A stretch of 64,000 bases of DNA from an uncultured Winogradskyella sp. (lineage in GTDB: Bacteria; Bacteroidota; Bacteroidia; Flavobacteriales; Flavobacteriaceae). The notes under the pieces were generated by a model. That model was not told where the DNA came from and searched no databases. It saw only the letters and a list, made by a program, of their open reading frames with translations. Position 1 is the stretch's first letter. The number at the start of each line of letters is the position of its first letter. Both the position numbers and the translations under genes were made by a program. Location of the stretch: positions 371,932 through 435,931 of the forward strand of contig NZ_CANLYI010000003.1 of the NCBI RefSeq assembly GCF_947495255.1, written 5' to 3'. Positions 52,184 to 61,289 of the stretch are shown one piece after another.

Positions 52184-52943
52184 AAATTGTGCAGGGTCAG
52201 GATTTTTGGCAGAACATGGATTATCCTATTTAATAGAACATGAGGGCGAAAAATTCTTGTTCGATGTTGGGCATACTGATGTTTTTATTAAAAATGCCCA
52301 AACACTTGGTATTGATATTAAAAAAGAGGTAGACAAGATTGTTCTTAGCCATGGTCATTGGGATCATGGAGATGGACTTCAGTATATAGAAAACAAAACT
52401 TTAATTACCCATCCCGAAGTTTTTATAAAGCGGTCTAGAAATAAAGATTATTCAAGCCTTGGATTAAAGTTAAGTAAAACCGAGATTGAACAAAAGTTTA
52501 AATTAATTCTCTCAGCTGAAGCTTATTATATTACAGACCATATCATTTTTTTAGGACAAATACCAAGACTGAATGATTTTGAATCAATAACAACTAATTT
52601 TTCAGATGAATTGAGGCAACCCGATTTTGTGAACGATGATTCTGCTGTCGTGGTTATTCAGAATAATGAAATAATTGTAGTAACAGGTTGCTCACATTCT
52701 GGTGTTTGTAATATAATTGACTACGCTTGTAAAGTAACCGGAATTAATAATGTAAAATCTGTGACAGGAGGTTTTCATTTAAAATACAATGACTTACAAA
52801 CCAAGAAAACCATAGAATTTCTTAAAAAGAATAATATAAATCATATTCATCCATCTCATTGTACCCAGTTTCCTGCTTTAGTTGCTTTTTCTGAAAATTT
52901 TAAAATTGAACAATTAAAAACAGGAATGGTTTTAAATTTATAA
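52161..52943 (+). CDS. COG1237-type metallo-beta-lactamase-fold hydrolase
   Basis: 260 residues. The opening MKLTVLTENCAGSGFLAEHGLSYLIE and LFDVGHTD are typical of COG1237. The metal site is HGHWDHG (His64, His66, Asp68, His69), followed by TGCSHSGVCNII, VTGGFHLKYN and HIHPSHCTQFPAL, which carry the remaining His and Asp ligands. In methanogens a member acts in dihydropterin ribofuranosyl-aminobenzene phosphate synthesis. Not a beta-lactamase. Overlaps the thioesterase gene by 23 nt, so translation is coupled. Substrate unknown. Confidence 0.85.
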   Translation: MKLTVLTENCAGSGFLAEHGLSYLIEHEGEKFLFDVGHTDVFIKNAQTLGIDIKKEVDKIVLSHGHWDHGDGLQYIENKTLITHPEVFIKRSRNKDYSSLGLKLSKTEIEQKFKLILSAEAYYITDHIIFLGQIPRLNDFESITTNFSDELRQPDFVNDDSAVVVIQNNEIIVVTGCSHSGVCNIIDYACKVTGINNVKSVTGGFHLKYNDLQTKKTIEFLKKNNINHIHPSHCTQFPALVAFSENFKIEQLKTGMVLNL

Positions 52944-53062
52944 AAAAACCTATTTTTATAAAATAATAAATAGAAAAGTCACCAAAACTGATAGCTTTTA
53001 TAATCAGTGAAATATCTAAGAAGAGTACGTCGTTCACGCGAACGTTTTAAATTAAATCATTT

Positions 53063-55135
53063 ATGACAAATAATATATTAATAGAGGATCAATATAAAAG
53101 GACGAGTTTATTTGAAAAAGAAAATGTGAATTATCTGGTTCACGTTTTAAAGAGATTTAATACAGTTCCAAAAATGAACAATATCAATATTATTACATCT
53201 AATAGTGATCCCAATATATTTAAAATTATACCTAATAAATCTATTATTATTGGTTCATCATATCTAAAAAAGCCTGTTTTAGCTTTAGTTTATTTGAGAT
53301 ATGGTATTGAATGGCAATTATGGCATAAAGCCCTGATTAATAAAAAGGAAGATTCAGTATTATGTGATATTTCGGCTTATAAAGTCACAAGAATATTTTA
53401 TGAATTGCTGCCAAAAGAGGATAAGGAAAAATTAGAATCTCTAGATTATTTCTTAATTAATTTAATTAAAAAAGATGAAGATATAAGTGCCGAATCTTTA
53501 CTGCAATTTAAAGAACTTCAAGAATTACATGATTTAAAAAACACAAGCAAGGTATTTAAAGACTCTTGGAAACCAATTGTAGATAATTTAGCAAAACCAA
53601 CCGAGTATTTATTAATGGATGGTGGAGATTTAAGATTAAATATAGATGAGGTTGCCTTGCTAAATAAATATGGTTGCAGACCGTTTCCTAGACCTGATGC
53701 ATTTACTTTTGCTTCATCTACAGCAACAAGTGTTTCTAATTTTGCTTTTGACAAAACAGATAAAGTTAGAAGAATTGTAATTAAGAATAGTTTAAAAAAT
53801 GGATTTAAAAGTTCTACTATTGAGTTTTCAGAATCACTAAAAAATAGACTTAAAAAGATTTTTAAATTAAATAACGAAAGTCAGATTATTTTTTCTCCTT
53901 CTGGCACTGATTCCTCCCTTCAAATAGCGGGTATCACCCAAATTATTACTGATAAGGAAATTGTTCACGTTTTAGTGGCAGCAGACGAAACGGGTAGTGG
54001 AGTTCCGGCAGCATTAAAGGGATGTCATTTCGAAAATACAACAGCACTCAATTTTCCTAGTAAAAAAGGCGATAAAATTGAAGGTTTTAGAGATATAGAA
54101 TTAAATAAAGTGACGCTTAGAGATGAAAAAGGAGAGTTGAAATCTTCAACTCAAATAGATCATGAAGTTTTTACAGCCATTTCAAAAGCTAATGATTCTG
54201 GTAAGCATGTTGTATTACATGTTATGGATCAATCTAAATTAGGTTATCAGTCGCCTAGTGAAAAAATGATAGAAGATTTAGATACATTAGAGAATTTGTC
54301 TATACAAATAGTTGTGGATTCTGCACAAGTAAGATTAGACCCAAAAGATATTCAAAACTATTTACATAAAGGCTATATTGTCTCTATAACTGGAAGTAAA
54401 TACTTCACAGGACCTCCATATTCTGGAGCATTAATTCTGCCAGATAGCGTGAGTAAATCTATCCAAGGAATAAAAAGCACATTACCAGAAGGTTTAACTA
54501 AGTATTACAATCATTCCGATTGGCCAACCTCATGGCATTGTTCAAAAGATTTATGCGAAGGATTTAATTATGGTTCTTATATGCGTTGGAATGCTGCCAT
54601 AGTAGAAATGGAAAGATATTTTATGACACCAGTTTTGTATAGAAACATGGGCATTGAAATGTTTTGTAATTTTGTTGAAGAATCTATAGATGAAGCCACA
54701 TTTTTAAAGCCACTTTATGGTAATGAAACGAATACTAATTCTTATAAGAGCAAAGAATTTGGGATAAGAAATATGCGTACTATTTTTCCTTTTTTCATTC
54801 TAAAGGAGAACAAAGTATTATCTGTAGATAAGGTTAAAAAGCTTTATGTGTTGTTAAATTCAGATTTATCAAATCACTATAAAGATTCATCTTTAGAGAT
54901 TATTAGGCTTGCAGCGCAAAAATGTCATATTGGTCAGGCTGTAAATGTAAAATATGGTAACGATATTCAAAGTGCTATTTTAAGAATTAGCTTAGGTGCC
55001 AGAATTATTTCGGAGAGTTGGGTAAATAGAGATATTAGTCTCTTTTTTAGAAATATTGAAACTCAAATGAGTCAGGTAACTGTAATTATTAAAAAAATTG
55101 AACTGATTCTTAGTAATCCAGAATTGTTGGAGTAA
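53063..55135 (+). CDS. Large PLP-dependent fold-type-I enzyme with unknown N-terminal domain
   Basis: 690 residues. Residues about 200-680 are an aminotransferase class-V/cysteine-desulfurase-like PLP domain: IFSPSGTDSSLQIAG (PLP phosphate loop), VVDSAQVRLD with the pyridine-binding Asp419, and TGSKYFTGPPYSGAL with the Schiff-base Lys446. The following FNYGSYMRWNAAIVEMERY is an unusual insertion before the C-terminal small domain. Residues 1-190 match nothing I recognise; KPVLALVYLRYGIEWQLWHKAL is a conspicuous aromatic-rich helix. Starts 119 nt after the MBL gene. No Cys-desulfurase active-site cysteine could be placed. Substrate and reaction unknown. Confidence 0.78.
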   Translation: MTNNILIEDQYKRTSLFEKENVNYLVHVLKRFNTVPKMNNINIITSNSDPNIFKIIPNKSIIIGSSYLKKPVLALVYLRYGIEWQLWHKALINKKEDSVLCDISAYKVTRIFYELLPKEDKEKLESLDYFLINLIKKDEDISAESLLQFKELQELHDLKNTSKVFKDSWKPIVDNLAKPTEYLLMDGGDLRLNIDEVALLNKYGCRPFPRPDAFTFASSTATSVSNFAFDKTDKVRRIVIKNSLKNGFKSSTIEFSESLKNRLKKIFKLNNESQIIFSPSGTDSSLQIAGITQIITDKEIVHVLVAADETGSGVPAALKGCHFENTTALNFPSKKGDKIEGFRDIELNKVTLRDEKGELKSSTQIDHEVFTAISKANDSGKHVVLHVMDQSKLGYQSPSEKMIEDLDTLENLSIQIVVDSAQVRLDPKDIQNYLHKGYIVSITGSKYFTGPPYSGALILPDSVSKSIQGIKSTLPEGLTKYYNHSDWPTSWHCSKDLCEGFNYGSYMRWNAAIVEMERYFMTPVLYRNMGIEMFCNFVEESIDEATFLKPLYGNETNTNSYKSKEFGIRNMRTIFPFFILKENKVLSVDKVKKLYVLLNSDLSNHYKDSSLEIIRLAAQKCHIGQAVNVKYGNDIQSAILRISLGARIISESWVNRDISLFFRNIETQMSQVTVIIKKIELILSNPELLE

Positions 55136-55254
55136 TTTAATTTATAAAATAAAACGAGTAGGGCTTAAAAGTAAACTTTTAATGAGTTTTTAGTAAAACG
55201 TTTAATAGGTATTTAATTTGAGTCATTTCATTCGTTTTTAAGACAAGTAATTTA

Positions 55255-56454
55255 CTATTGTTTTTCTATGTAATCTTTTACCCAATGCATTAATTCTTTA
55301 CCATGAAGATTTTTTGCAATAACAACTCCTTTGTCATTTAAAATAAAGTTAGTAGGAATGGTTTGTACACGTATTTTTTTTAAGAAAGGTGTATCATCTC
55401 CTTGTAAATCAGATACGTTTAACCAACGATTGGCACCATCTTTATGGGTTGCTACTTGCCATGATTTTTTACTACTTTCTAGAGCGTAGGCAATTATCTG
55501 TAATCCTTGAGTATTGTATTCCTCCCAAAGAGGAACTAAAACCTCTCGGTTTTCTATTCGGCATGGTGCACACCATGAAGCCCAAAGGTCAATAATTGTG
55601 ATTTTTTTACCTAATTGATTATTTAATGAAAGTGTATCTTTAGTTATCGTTGGTAATGTCATATTAGGAAATTGATCTCCTATGAGCACAGGTAAATTAT
55701 CAGGTTCGCTTTGTTTACATAATTGCTTAACCCAAGTATGTTCTGGTTGTACTTTGCTCCATCTGTGACATTGGTTGACTAAAAATTCAGGAATACGTTC
55801 ATAATCATTTTCAGGGCTAGCCCATCTTATAGCTATTAATGCAGGCATTAGATATTGTGTGTTATTCGCAAATTTCATTAATTCGGTTTGGTATTGTAAA
55901 ACAGCATGTTCTTTGTCTAATATTTGATTACCATCTTCCAAATGCCATTCCTTACCATTTAAGTATGTTTCATAGGCTTTTAAATTTATATCTCTAAGTT
56001 CTAATATGGCTTTATTAATTTCAGAAGGGTTTTCAATCGTGAAACTTTTTTGTAGGTGATTAATATTGGCTTTAACTTTTATGATTTCATCCGTTTGCCA
56101 TAAAATCGGCATGTAATTCGCTAGAATGGGATTATTCGTAATTAAATAATTAGAACTTTTATCTGGTTGTTTTAAAGCTAGTTCCAATAGTATAGGTTCG
56201 GTTGTGTTAGGCGTGTTTACAAATTTAAAGTAACCTTTAGTATCTATGATAGCAGAATCTATAGCCTTTCCGAAATAGGAAGCAGCTGCCTCCTTTAAAT
56301 TATTTGGTTTAATCAGGTAAATTGTAGCACCATCTGTTTTGTTTCCTTCTAATTTTCCTGATATATATGCAGGAGAATTACAGGATATAAGAGTTAATGT
56401 TAATAGTATAAGTATAATACTATGTTTTATTAAGACAGTTTTAGGTTTGACCAT
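55255..56454 (-). CDS. DUF4369/TlpA-like thioredoxin lipoprotein
   Basis: 399 residues. Lipoprotein signal ending ISC (about residue 25). N-terminal about 30-140: a beta-rich DUF4369-type domain (YISGKLEGNKTDGATIYLI). The C-terminal AhpC/TSA-TlpA domain (about 255-399) has DLWASWCAPCRIENREV with Cys295 and Cys298 and the cis-Pro segment QTIPTNFILNDKG. A periplasmic reductant. Second TlpA-like lipoprotein of the window; the N-terminal domains differ. Monocistronic. Confidence 0.9.
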   Translation of the reverse strand: MVKPKTVLIKHSIILILLTLTLISCNSPAYISGKLEGNKTDGATIYLIKPNNLKEAAASYFGKAIDSAIIDTKGYFKFVNTPNTTEPILLELALKQPDKSSNYLITNNPILANYMPILWQTDEIIKVKANINHLQKSFTIENPSEINKAILELRDINLKAYETYLNGKEWHLEDGNQILDKEHAVLQYQTELMKFANNTQYLMPALIAIRWASPENDYERIPEFLVNQCHRWSKVQPEHTWVKQLCKQSEPDNLPVLIGDQFPNMTLPTITKDTLSLNNQLGKKITIIDLWASWCAPCRIENREVLVPLWEEYNTQGLQIIAYALESSKKSWQVATHKDGANRWLNVSDLQGDDTPFLKKIRVQTIPTNFILNDKGVVIAKNLHGKELMHWVKDYIEKQ

Positions 56455-56530
56455 GTTAGAGCTATTATGTGTACTAAATTAAACAACTAATTTATTTGTT
56501 TGTAGTTTAATTGCAAAGAATTGACAAATA

Positions 56531-56563
56531 AAAAAGCCACTTTGCAAATGCAAAATGGCTTTA
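56531..56563 (-). terminator. Terminator downstream of the RND operon
   Basis: Stem aaagcca / tggcttt with an inner tttgca / tgcaaa pairing; on the minus strand a U run follows (complement of 56531-56535). It ends about 20 nt beyond the outer-membrane factor gene. Confidence 0.75.
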
Positions 56564-56582
56564 AGATTTGGGGACTCTTCAA

Positions 56583-58025
56583 CTAATGCCAACCACCACC
56601 TAAGGCTTGATAAACTTTTACGTTCGCTAAAAGCTGATCTCTTTTTGTTTCAATGATTTCAATTTTAGAATCTAATGCTTCGCGTTGCGTTAATAAAACT
56701 TCTGTGTATTCTGCTCTTGCAGATTTAAAGAGTCTTATAGAAAGGTCAATCGCTTCCGTTAATGCTTCAACTTGCAATTCTTTTAAAGCATAATTTTCTT
56801 TTAAATTGTTAATATCAGAAAGTGTATTAGCCACTTCTATATAGCCATTTAAAATAGCTTTTTCATATTCAAAAACAGCTTGTAATTGTCTGCTATTTGC
56901 GTTTTTATATTCTGCTTTAATAGCGTTTCTATTAATTAAAGGGCTAACAACATCACCAACTAATGAGTAAGCCAGAGATTCTGGCGTGCTTGTTAAAAAT
57001 TCAGTTTTAAAAGCTTGTAAGCCAATACCAGCATTAATACCAAGAGATGGGTAGAAGTTTGCTTTTGCAATTTTTACGTTCAACTTTGAAGCTTCTAACT
57101 CATATTCGGCTTGTCTTATATCTGGTCTATTGGCTAAAAGTTGCGCAGGAATCCCAGCACTAATAGCATCGATAGGAAGGTCAATAAAATTTTCTGAGTC
57201 CCTTTCTATTGGCTGCGGAAAACGGCCTAAGAGAAAATTGATGTTATTTTCGACTTCGACGATTTGTTGTCTGATTTCAAATTTGTTGCTTTGGTTTTTA
57301 TAAACTTCAGCTTCAAATCGTCTTACTGCTAATTGCGTTGCTCTAGCCGCTTCCTTTTGAAGTTTAACCATTTTTAAAGCATTTTGTTGAATCTCTAAAT
57401 TTTGCTCAATAATGATTAATTGATTATCTAAGGCTAACAATTCATAATAAGAATTCGCAATTTCAGAGACAATAGTTGTCACCATAAAATTCTTACCTTC
57501 AATGGTGCTTAGATATTCTAGAACTGCGGCTTTTTTACCGTTTCGAAGTTTCTTCCAGATATCTAATTCCCAAGAAACATTTAATCCAACAGAAAAATCA
57601 GTTAAAGGCTCAGGGAATTCTTCATGTTCTCTAATGTTTAACTGTTCTTCTACAGCGCCATCTCTAGTGTATTCACCTACTTTTTCAACTTCAGTACCAG
57701 CATATACATTTACAAAAGGCAGATATTCCCCTTTTCTAATTTTGATTTCGTTATTTGCCATTGCAATTTGCTGTAACATAATATTGAGCTCTTGATTGTT
57801 GGCTAGGGCTGTTTCAATCAATTCAATTAATTTTGGATCTACAAAAAAATCTTTCCAATTTACAGTAGCCAAATTAACAGTGTCTGTCGCTCTATTTTTG
57901 TATTGCTCTGGTACAACTTTATTTTCTTCTCTTATAGCCTTTTGGGTAGGCACGCAAGAGTAGAGTAGAAGTATAGCGAGTACACCAAAGAGGTGTGATT
58001 TATTAATTCTTATTCTATTCTTCAT
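56583..58025 (-). CDS. RND efflux outer-membrane factor (OprM/NodT-type lipoprotein)
   Basis: 480 residues from the ATG at 58025; a GTG at 58034 in frame is possible but adds only three residues. Lipoprotein signal ending LLYSC. Two TolC-type repeats: long helical hairpins around NNQELNIMLQQIAMANNEIKI and RRFEAEVYKNQSNKFEIRQ, the beta-strand segment VGLNVSWELDIWKKLRNG, and LLANRPDIRQAEYELEASKLNVKIAKANFYP. Forms the trimeric outer-membrane channel of the tripartite pump. Overlaps the pump gene by 11 nt and is third in the operon. Confidence 0.93.
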   Translation of the reverse strand: MKNRIRINKSHLFGVLAILLLYSCVPTQKAIREENKVVPEQYKNRATDTVNLATVNWKDFFVDPKLIELIETALANNQELNIMLQQIAMANNEIKIRKGEYLPFVNVYAGTEVEKVGEYTRDGAVEEQLNIREHEEFPEPLTDFSVGLNVSWELDIWKKLRNGKKAAVLEYLSTIEGKNFMVTTIVSEIANSYYELLALDNQLIIIEQNLEIQQNALKMVKLQKEAARATQLAVRRFEAEVYKNQSNKFEIRQQIVEVENNINFLLGRFPQPIERDSENFIDLPIDAISAGIPAQLLANRPDIRQAEYELEASKLNVKIAKANFYPSLGINAGIGLQAFKTEFLTSTPESLAYSLVGDVVSPLINRNAIKAEYKNANSRQLQAVFEYEKAILNGYIEVANTLSDINNLKENYALKELQVEALTEAIDLSIRLFKSARAEYTEVLLTQREALDSKIEIIETKRDQLLANVKVYQALGGGWH

Positions 58026-61000
58026 CTTTATCACTTTTACGAAGTTTTTTTAATAATTTTTTTAGTTTGCTGATATTTTCAGCATTTTCTAAGGTTTGAT
58101 TTTTGCTTTCACTTACTCTCATCATTTCCTCAGAAATAGGTTCGCTTGCTTCATCTTTAATAAGACTATTGCCATCAGCCATGGTAGCGAAAATGTAATA
58201 CAAACCAGGAATAATTAAAACACCACCTAGTGTACCAATTAGCATTCCACCTAAAGAAGAACCACCAATAGTTCGGTTACCAATGGCACCTGCTCCAGAA
58301 GCAACAACTAACGGTATTAGTCCTGCGATAAACGCAAAGGACGTCATTAAAATAGGTCTAAATCTTGCTCTAGAACCTTCAATGGCAGCTTCTAAAATTG
58401 TGGAACCTTGCCTACGTTTTTGTACGGCAAATTCAACAATTAGTACTGCATTTTTCCCCAATAAACCAACGAGCATAATAACACCAATTTGCGCATATAC
58501 ATCATTAGCTAATCCCATGGCTTTTAAAAGTATGAAAGAGCCAAATACACCTACAGGTAAGGATAGTATAACGGCAAATGGTAATAAAAAACTCTCGTAT
58601 TGTGCAGCTAAAACGAAGTAGACAAAGATTAGTACGACTATAAAAATATAGATAGATTCATTGCCTCTTTTTGCCTCGTCATAGCTTAAACCTTCCCATG
58701 CAATGTCATAACCTCTTGGTAATTGGGTAGCAGCAACTTCTTTTATAGCCTTAATGGCATCATCACTTGTAAATCCGGGAGCAGGTAAACCTCTTATAGA
58801 AGCTGAGTTGTAAAGGTTGTAACGTGTAATTTCGTTAGGTCCTAATTTTTTCTCAATACTCATAAAAGCAGAATAAGGAACCATTTCGCCTTCTTCGTTC
58901 TTTACAAAAAGTTTTTCTAAATCAGTAGGAAGTCTTCTGTACTCTGGTGCAGCTTGTGTATAAACTTTAAAGAATCTACCAAAACGAATAAAACCTTGCT
59001 CGTAAGTACTACCAATTAAAATGTTTAGGTTTTCCATGGCTGTACCAATCGTAACCCCTTTTTGCATGGCGATTTTATTGTTTATTTTTAATTCGTATTG
59101 CGGATAGTTAGCCGAAAAGAATGTAAATAAACCAGTAAGCTCTTCGCGTTTAGATAACGCTTCCATAAATTCATTATTGATGCTTTCAAAATGATGATAA
59201 TCTGTAGAGTTGGTTTTGTCTAATAAACGCATTGCGAAACCTCCTGAAGATCCAAAACCTGGTACTGCAGGTGGTTCAAAGTATTCTATGACAGCACCTA
59301 AATCTTTGGTTTCTTCTTCTAGTTCTTCCATTATTTCATGAACTGAATGATGACGCTCTGACCAAGGTTTAAGGTTAATTAAACACGTACCAGCATTAGA
59401 GCCTCGACCTTCGGTCATAATTTCATAACCAGCTAATGAAGATACCGATTCTACACCTTCAGTTTCTTCACATATTTTCTGAAGTTTTTTAGCTACTTCA
59501 TTTGTTCGTTCTAAAGTAGCACCAGGAGGTGTTTGGATAATGGCATAAATCATCCCTTGGTCTTCGTTAGGAATAAAACCGGCAGGTAATACTTCATTTG
59601 TAAAGAAAATACCAGCACAAAAGGCAGCTAGGATTCCAAACGTTACAATTCTTCTGGCTACAATTTTGTTTAAAATCTTAACGTATTTTCCAGTTAGTTT
59701 TTCGAAACCTCTGTTAAACCAATCGATAAACCTATCTAATGGTGACGTTCTTTTTTTGCCATGATTGTTTTTTAGTAACATAGCACAAAGTACAGGTGTT
59801 AAGGTTAACGCAACAATAGCAGAAATTACAATAGAACCAGCCATGGTGATGGAAAACTGTCTGTAGAATACACCAACAGGACCTGTCATAAAAGAAATAG
59901 GAATAAAAACCGAAACCATTACCAAAGTGATGGCTACAATGGCTCCTCCAATTTCTCCTAAAACTTCAGACGAGGCATTATAAGGGGAAAGATGTTCTTC
60001 TTCCATTTTTACGTGAACAGCTTCCACAACAACAATGGCATTATCTACAACAATACCAATAGCTAATACTAAAGCAAAAAGTGTAATAAGGTTAATAGAT
60101 AGCCCAAATATTTGCATTACAAAAAATGAGCCTATTAAGGAAACAGGAACGGCAATAATAGGAATTAACGTTGAGCGCCAATCTCCTAAAAATAAGAATA
60201 CTACAATAGCTACTAAAATAAAAGCATCTCTTAATGTATGTAATACTTGCTCAATAGAGGCATCTAAGAAGTTTGAAACATCATAACTAATTTGAAAATC
60301 AATTCCTGGTGGTAAATCAACTTCCAGTTCATCTAGTTTCTCTTTTACTAATGCGATGACATCACTACCGTTACTACCAAAGGTTTGTTTTAATACAATT
60401 GAAGCAGAAGGTTTGCCATCTAAATTAGAATAAATATCAAAAAATTCACTCCCTAATTTAACTTCGGCAATGTCTGAGAGTTTTACAAACTCACCCTCTT
60501 TGTTGGCTTTTACAATAATCTCTTCGTATTGTTCGGGCTCATTGTATCGGTTTTGATACGTTAAAACATATTCTAAAGATTGTGATGTTTTACCAGAGCT
60601 TCGACCCAAACGACCAGGTCTTGCCAAAATACTTTGATCTTCCATAGCTTTTAATACTTCTTCAGCAGAAATATTATAAGCACGCATTCGGTCTGGTTTT
60701 AACCATACACGCATAGCGTATTTTCTACTTCCTAAAATTTGAGCACTTGCAATACCATTGATTCGCTGTATTTCTGGAATTATTTTGGTGTATGCATAGT
60801 TGTAAAGAAACTTTTCGTCGTTGTCTTTGTTTTCACTAGACAGGTTAACGTACATAAGCATACTAGGCTGAACAGGCGTAATAATTACACCTTCGCGCTG
60901 CACCAATTCTGGTAATAAAGGCATAACCTGATCCACTCTAGTTTTCACCCTAACAACAGCTTCATTAGGATCCGTTCCTGGTTCAAAAATAACACGTAAT

Positions 61001-61266
61001 GTACCTTCACCAGCACTAGTAGCATCAGATGCGATATAGCGCATATCTTGAACACCATTAATAGCAGTTTCTAACGGAATTAATGTTGAGTTAACCAATA
61101 CATCTGCACTAGAACCTGGATAAGCAATAAAAATGTTTACTGTTGTAGGTGCAATTTGTGGAAATTGAGATATAGGTAATTGCTTTATGGCAAGTCCACC
61201 TATAAATACAATGATTACCGAAATGACAATAGCCAAGACGGGTCTTTTTATAAATTTTTTAAACAT
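58015..61266 (-). CDS. RND-family efflux pump inner-membrane transporter (HAE1/AcrB type)
   Basis: 1083 residues, 12 membrane helices with two large periplasmic loops. Proton-driven trimeric drug exporter. The N-terminus MFKKFIKRPVLAIVISVIIVFIGGLAIKQLPISQFPQIAPTTV is typical. The proton-relay motif LALVLAIGIVVDNAIVVVEAV (Asp pair in helix 4) and the duplicated VGLLGKNAVLIVEFA helix with Lys are present; also GSNAGTCLINLKPW in the porter domain. C-terminus runs past helix 12 into a charged tail (about 40 residues). Middle gene of the adaptor-pump-channel operon. Confidence 0.96.
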   Translation of the reverse strand: MFKKFIKRPVLAIVISVIIVFIGGLAIKQLPISQFPQIAPTTVNIFIAYPGSSADVLVNSTLIPLETAINGVQDMRYIASDATSAGEGTLRVIFEPGTDPNEAVVRVKTRVDQVMPLLPELVQREGVIITPVQPSMLMYVNLSSENKDNDEKFLYNYAYTKIIPEIQRINGIASAQILGSRKYAMRVWLKPDRMRAYNISAEEVLKAMEDQSILARPGRLGRSSGKTSQSLEYVLTYQNRYNEPEQYEEIIVKANKEGEFVKLSDIAEVKLGSEFFDIYSNLDGKPSASIVLKQTFGSNGSDVIALVKEKLDELEVDLPPGIDFQISYDVSNFLDASIEQVLHTLRDAFILVAIVVFLFLGDWRSTLIPIIAVPVSLIGSFFVMQIFGLSINLITLFALVLAIGIVVDNAIVVVEAVHVKMEEEHLSPYNASSEVLGEIGGAIVAITLVMVSVFIPISFMTGPVGVFYRQFSITMAGSIVISAIVALTLTPVLCAMLLKNNHGKKRTSPLDRFIDWFNRGFEKLTGKYVKILNKIVARRIVTFGILAAFCAGIFFTNEVLPAGFIPNEDQGMIYAIIQTPPGATLERTNEVAKKLQKICEETEGVESVSSLAGYEIMTEGRGSNAGTCLINLKPWSERHHSVHEIMEELEEETKDLGAVIEYFEPPAVPGFGSSGGFAMRLLDKTNSTDYHHFESINNEFMEALSKREELTGLFTFFSANYPQYELKINNKIAMQKGVTIGTAMENLNILIGSTYEQGFIRFGRFFKVYTQAAPEYRRLPTDLEKLFVKNEEGEMVPYSAFMSIEKKLGPNEITRYNLYNSASIRGLPAPGFTSDDAIKAIKEVAATQLPRGYDIAWEGLSYDEAKRGNESIYIFIVVLIFVYFVLAAQYESFLLPFAVILSLPVGVFGSFILLKAMGLANDVYAQIGVIMLVGLLGKNAVLIVEFAVQKRRQGSTILEAAIEGSRARFRPILMTSFAFIAGLIPLVVASGAGAIGNRTIGGSSLGGMLIGTLGGVLIIPGLYYIFATMADGNSLIKDEASEPISEEMMRVSESKNQTLENAENISKLKKLLKKLRKSDKDEE

Positions 61267-61289
61267 AATGTCTGAAGATTAAATAAGAA

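Noticed and set aside
52161..52943. Metallo-beta-lactamase resistance gene
   Set aside because: No signal peptide and the COG1237-type motifs indicate a housekeeping or biosynthetic member of the fold.
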